Shown: positions 6,355-6,964 of the stretch, one piece after another
How the letters are laid out: the number at the start of each line of letters is the position of its first letter
Position numbering within the stretch: position 1 is the first letter of the stretch
NCBI GenBank assembly: GCA_946480565.1
Contig: CAMLKR010000124.1
Location: forward strand, 1-6,964
DNA: 6,964 nt
From: an uncultured Arenimonas sp.
GTDB lineage: Bacteria > Pseudomonadota > Gammaproteobacteria > Xanthomonadales > Xanthomonadaceae
Direction of reading: 5' to 3'
Position numbers and translations under genes: made by a program
The notes under the pieces: model-generated
What the model saw: only the letters and a program-made list of their open reading frames with translations
Told to the model about the DNA's origin: nothing
Databases searched by the model: none

Positions 6355-6360
6355 ATTCTA
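6355..6360 (-). promoter_or_regulatory. Candidate -10 element of the btuB riboswitch transcript
   Basis: TAGAAT on the minus strand, one mismatch from consensus, inside a short AT-rich island between the CPXCG stop and the riboswitch. A start 6-8 bases downstream would fall at about 6347-6349, just before the first paired base of the riboswitch P1 stem, which is a sensible arrangement. No good -35 hexamer is visible at 16-18 bases. Confidence 0.5.
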
Positions 6361-6373
6361 GATCAAGACCGGG

Positions 6374-6559
6374 TCAGTCGTCGCGGTCGGCGTCCAGGCC
6401 CAGGGTTTCGCCGTCCAGGCCGGCCTGCAGGCGCAGGCGGATCGGCCGGCAGCAGACCGGGCAGTCCTCGACGTAGTCGGCGTCGCCGGCCGAGGCGTCG
6501 GCCAGGGCCTCGAAGCGTTCGCCGCAGTGGGGGCAGGTGATCTGGATGGCATCGAGCAT
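6374..6559 (-). CDS. CPXCG-motif zinc-ribbon protein
   Basis: A 61-residue protein with CPHCG (residues 9-13) and CPVCC (33-37), two cysteine pairs 24 residues apart that should bind one zinc ion as a small ribbon. It fits the CPXCG-motif cysteine-rich protein family, whose role is unknown. The tail is acidic (DADRDD). The third cysteine in CPVCC is an extra beside the four expected ligands. The ATG at 6559 is the only start that keeps the usual short lead before the first CPxC, yet no Shine-Dalgarno sequence is visible just upstream. It lies 52 bases after the hemW stop, with no recognisable promoter or terminator in the gap, so co-transcription with hemW is plausible. btuB downstream appears to have its own promoter. 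Confidence 0.85.
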   Translation of the reverse strand: MLDAIQITCPHCGERFEALADASAGDADYVEDCPVCCRPIRLRLQAGLDGETLGLDADRDD

Positions 6560-6611
6560 GGGGAGAGGATGCCTGCGTGCGCGTTTGCCTGGAGTGAGCG
6601 GATGAAAGGTC

Positions 6612-6964
6612 CTATTTCAGGAACAACCCGATCACGTCATTGGTGAACCGCCGCCCCAACTCCGTCGGGACGATCCGCTCGCCCGAGGACTCCAGCCAGC
6701 CGCGCCGCGCGGCGTCGGCCAGTTCGCCGGCGATCACGGTGCGGTCGAGCCCGGTGCGCGCTTCGAAGTCGGCCAGGGAAAAACCTTCCACGAGGCGCAG
6801 CGCATTGAGCATGTAGTCGAAGGGCAGGTTGGCGGGCGCGATCGGGTCGTCGCCGCCGACGCCGGCGGCGGTTCCGGCGGCGGCCAGGTAGTCGCGCGGG
6901 TTCTTGGGTTTCCAGCGCCGGCGGACCTCGCCGGTGGCGCCGCTGCTGATCTTGCCGTGGGCGC
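6612..6964 (-). CDS. hemW: Radical SAM heme chaperone HemW, C-terminal fragment (5' end outside window)
   Basis: The last 116 residues of a HemW/HemN-like protein, ending at a TAG stop. HemW proteins are radical SAM proteins that bind heme and are thought to insert it into respiratory enzymes; older annotation calls them oxygen-independent coproporphyrinogen III oxidase-like. Visible parts are AHGKIS near the window edge, then VRRRWKPKNPRDYL, and a C-terminal winged-helix HemN_C domain starting at about NLPFDYMLNALRL and containing FEARTGLD, GWLESSGERIVPT and GRRFTNDVIGLFL. The radical SAM CxxxCxxC cluster would be upstream of the window. The closing stretch PTELGRRFTNDVI fits HemW, but HemN cannot be strictly excluded without the N-terminus. 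Confidence 0.9.
   Translation of the reverse strand, partial: AHGKISSGATGEVRRRWKPKNPRDYLAAAGTAAGVGGDDPIAPANLPFDYMLNALRLVEGFSLADFEARTGLDRTVIAGELADAARRGWLESSGERIVPTELGRRFTNDVIGLFLK

Noticed and set aside
1784..6361. A 1525-codon open frame on the plus strand running antisense to DUF1631, btuB and the riboswitch
   Set aside because: It is made of low-complexity Gly/Ala/Arg/Gln-rich sequence without recognisable domains, runs opposite to well-supported genes and through a structured RNA. Long antisense frames without stops are expected in GC-rich genes.
6353..6362. GAATTCTAGA, overlapping EcoRI and XbaI sites that look like a cloning junction
   Set aside because: It lies in a natural place, between the CPXCG gene and the riboswitch, with no other vector sequence, and is better explained as the AT-rich promoter island.

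Overview
The window is high-GC, densely packed bacterial DNA. The gene set is a HemW C-terminus, a CPXCG zinc-ribbon protein, a TonB-dependent B12 receptor under a cobalamin riboswitch, a DUF1631 protein, a PilZ protein, an ApbE lipoprotein and an EAL-domain protein. This points to a gammaproteobacterium of the Xanthomonadaceae/Lysobacter group. That placement is inferred from gene content and base composition, not from a database match. No mobile element, CRISPR array, tRNA or rRNA was seen.

Layout: almost everything is on the minus strand and reads right to left. At the right edge (6612-6964) is the C-terminal third or less of a HemW-type radical SAM heme chaperone. A small CPXCG zinc-ribbon protein follows (6374-6559). 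Then comes a 342-base non-coding stretch (6032-6373). It holds a TAGAAT -10-like hexamer, a well-conserved cobalamin riboswitch with a possible loop-loop contact, and a C-rich leader ending in a strong AGGAGG ribosome binding site. These control btuB (4214-6031), an outer-membrane B12 receptor. A perfect 12-bp hairpin closes the btuB unit.

A second unit starts at about 4142 with another TAGAAT-like hexamer. It encodes a large DUF1631 protein (1664-4108), a single-domain PilZ c-di-GMP receptor (1320-1667) and a periplasmic ApbE-type FAD:protein FMN transferase lipoprotein (248-1345). Each pair overlaps, by 4 bases (ATGA) and then 26 bases, so the three are probably co-translated. On the plus strand, the C-terminus of an EAL c-di-GMP phosphodiesterase (1-258) converges on apbE and overlaps it by 11 bases. 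A strong hairpin sits inside the overlapping gene ends.

How they fit together: one theme is B12/tetrapyrrole-linked (HemW, riboswitch-controlled BtuB). The other is c-di-GMP signalling (EAL enzyme next to PilZ receptor), with DUF1631 as the unexplained partner translationally coupled to PilZ. The link between ApbE and either theme is only positional. The most interesting targets are the DUF1631-PilZ pair, the riboswitch architecture, and a near-identical hairpin sequence found at the ends of both the EAL and btuB genes.
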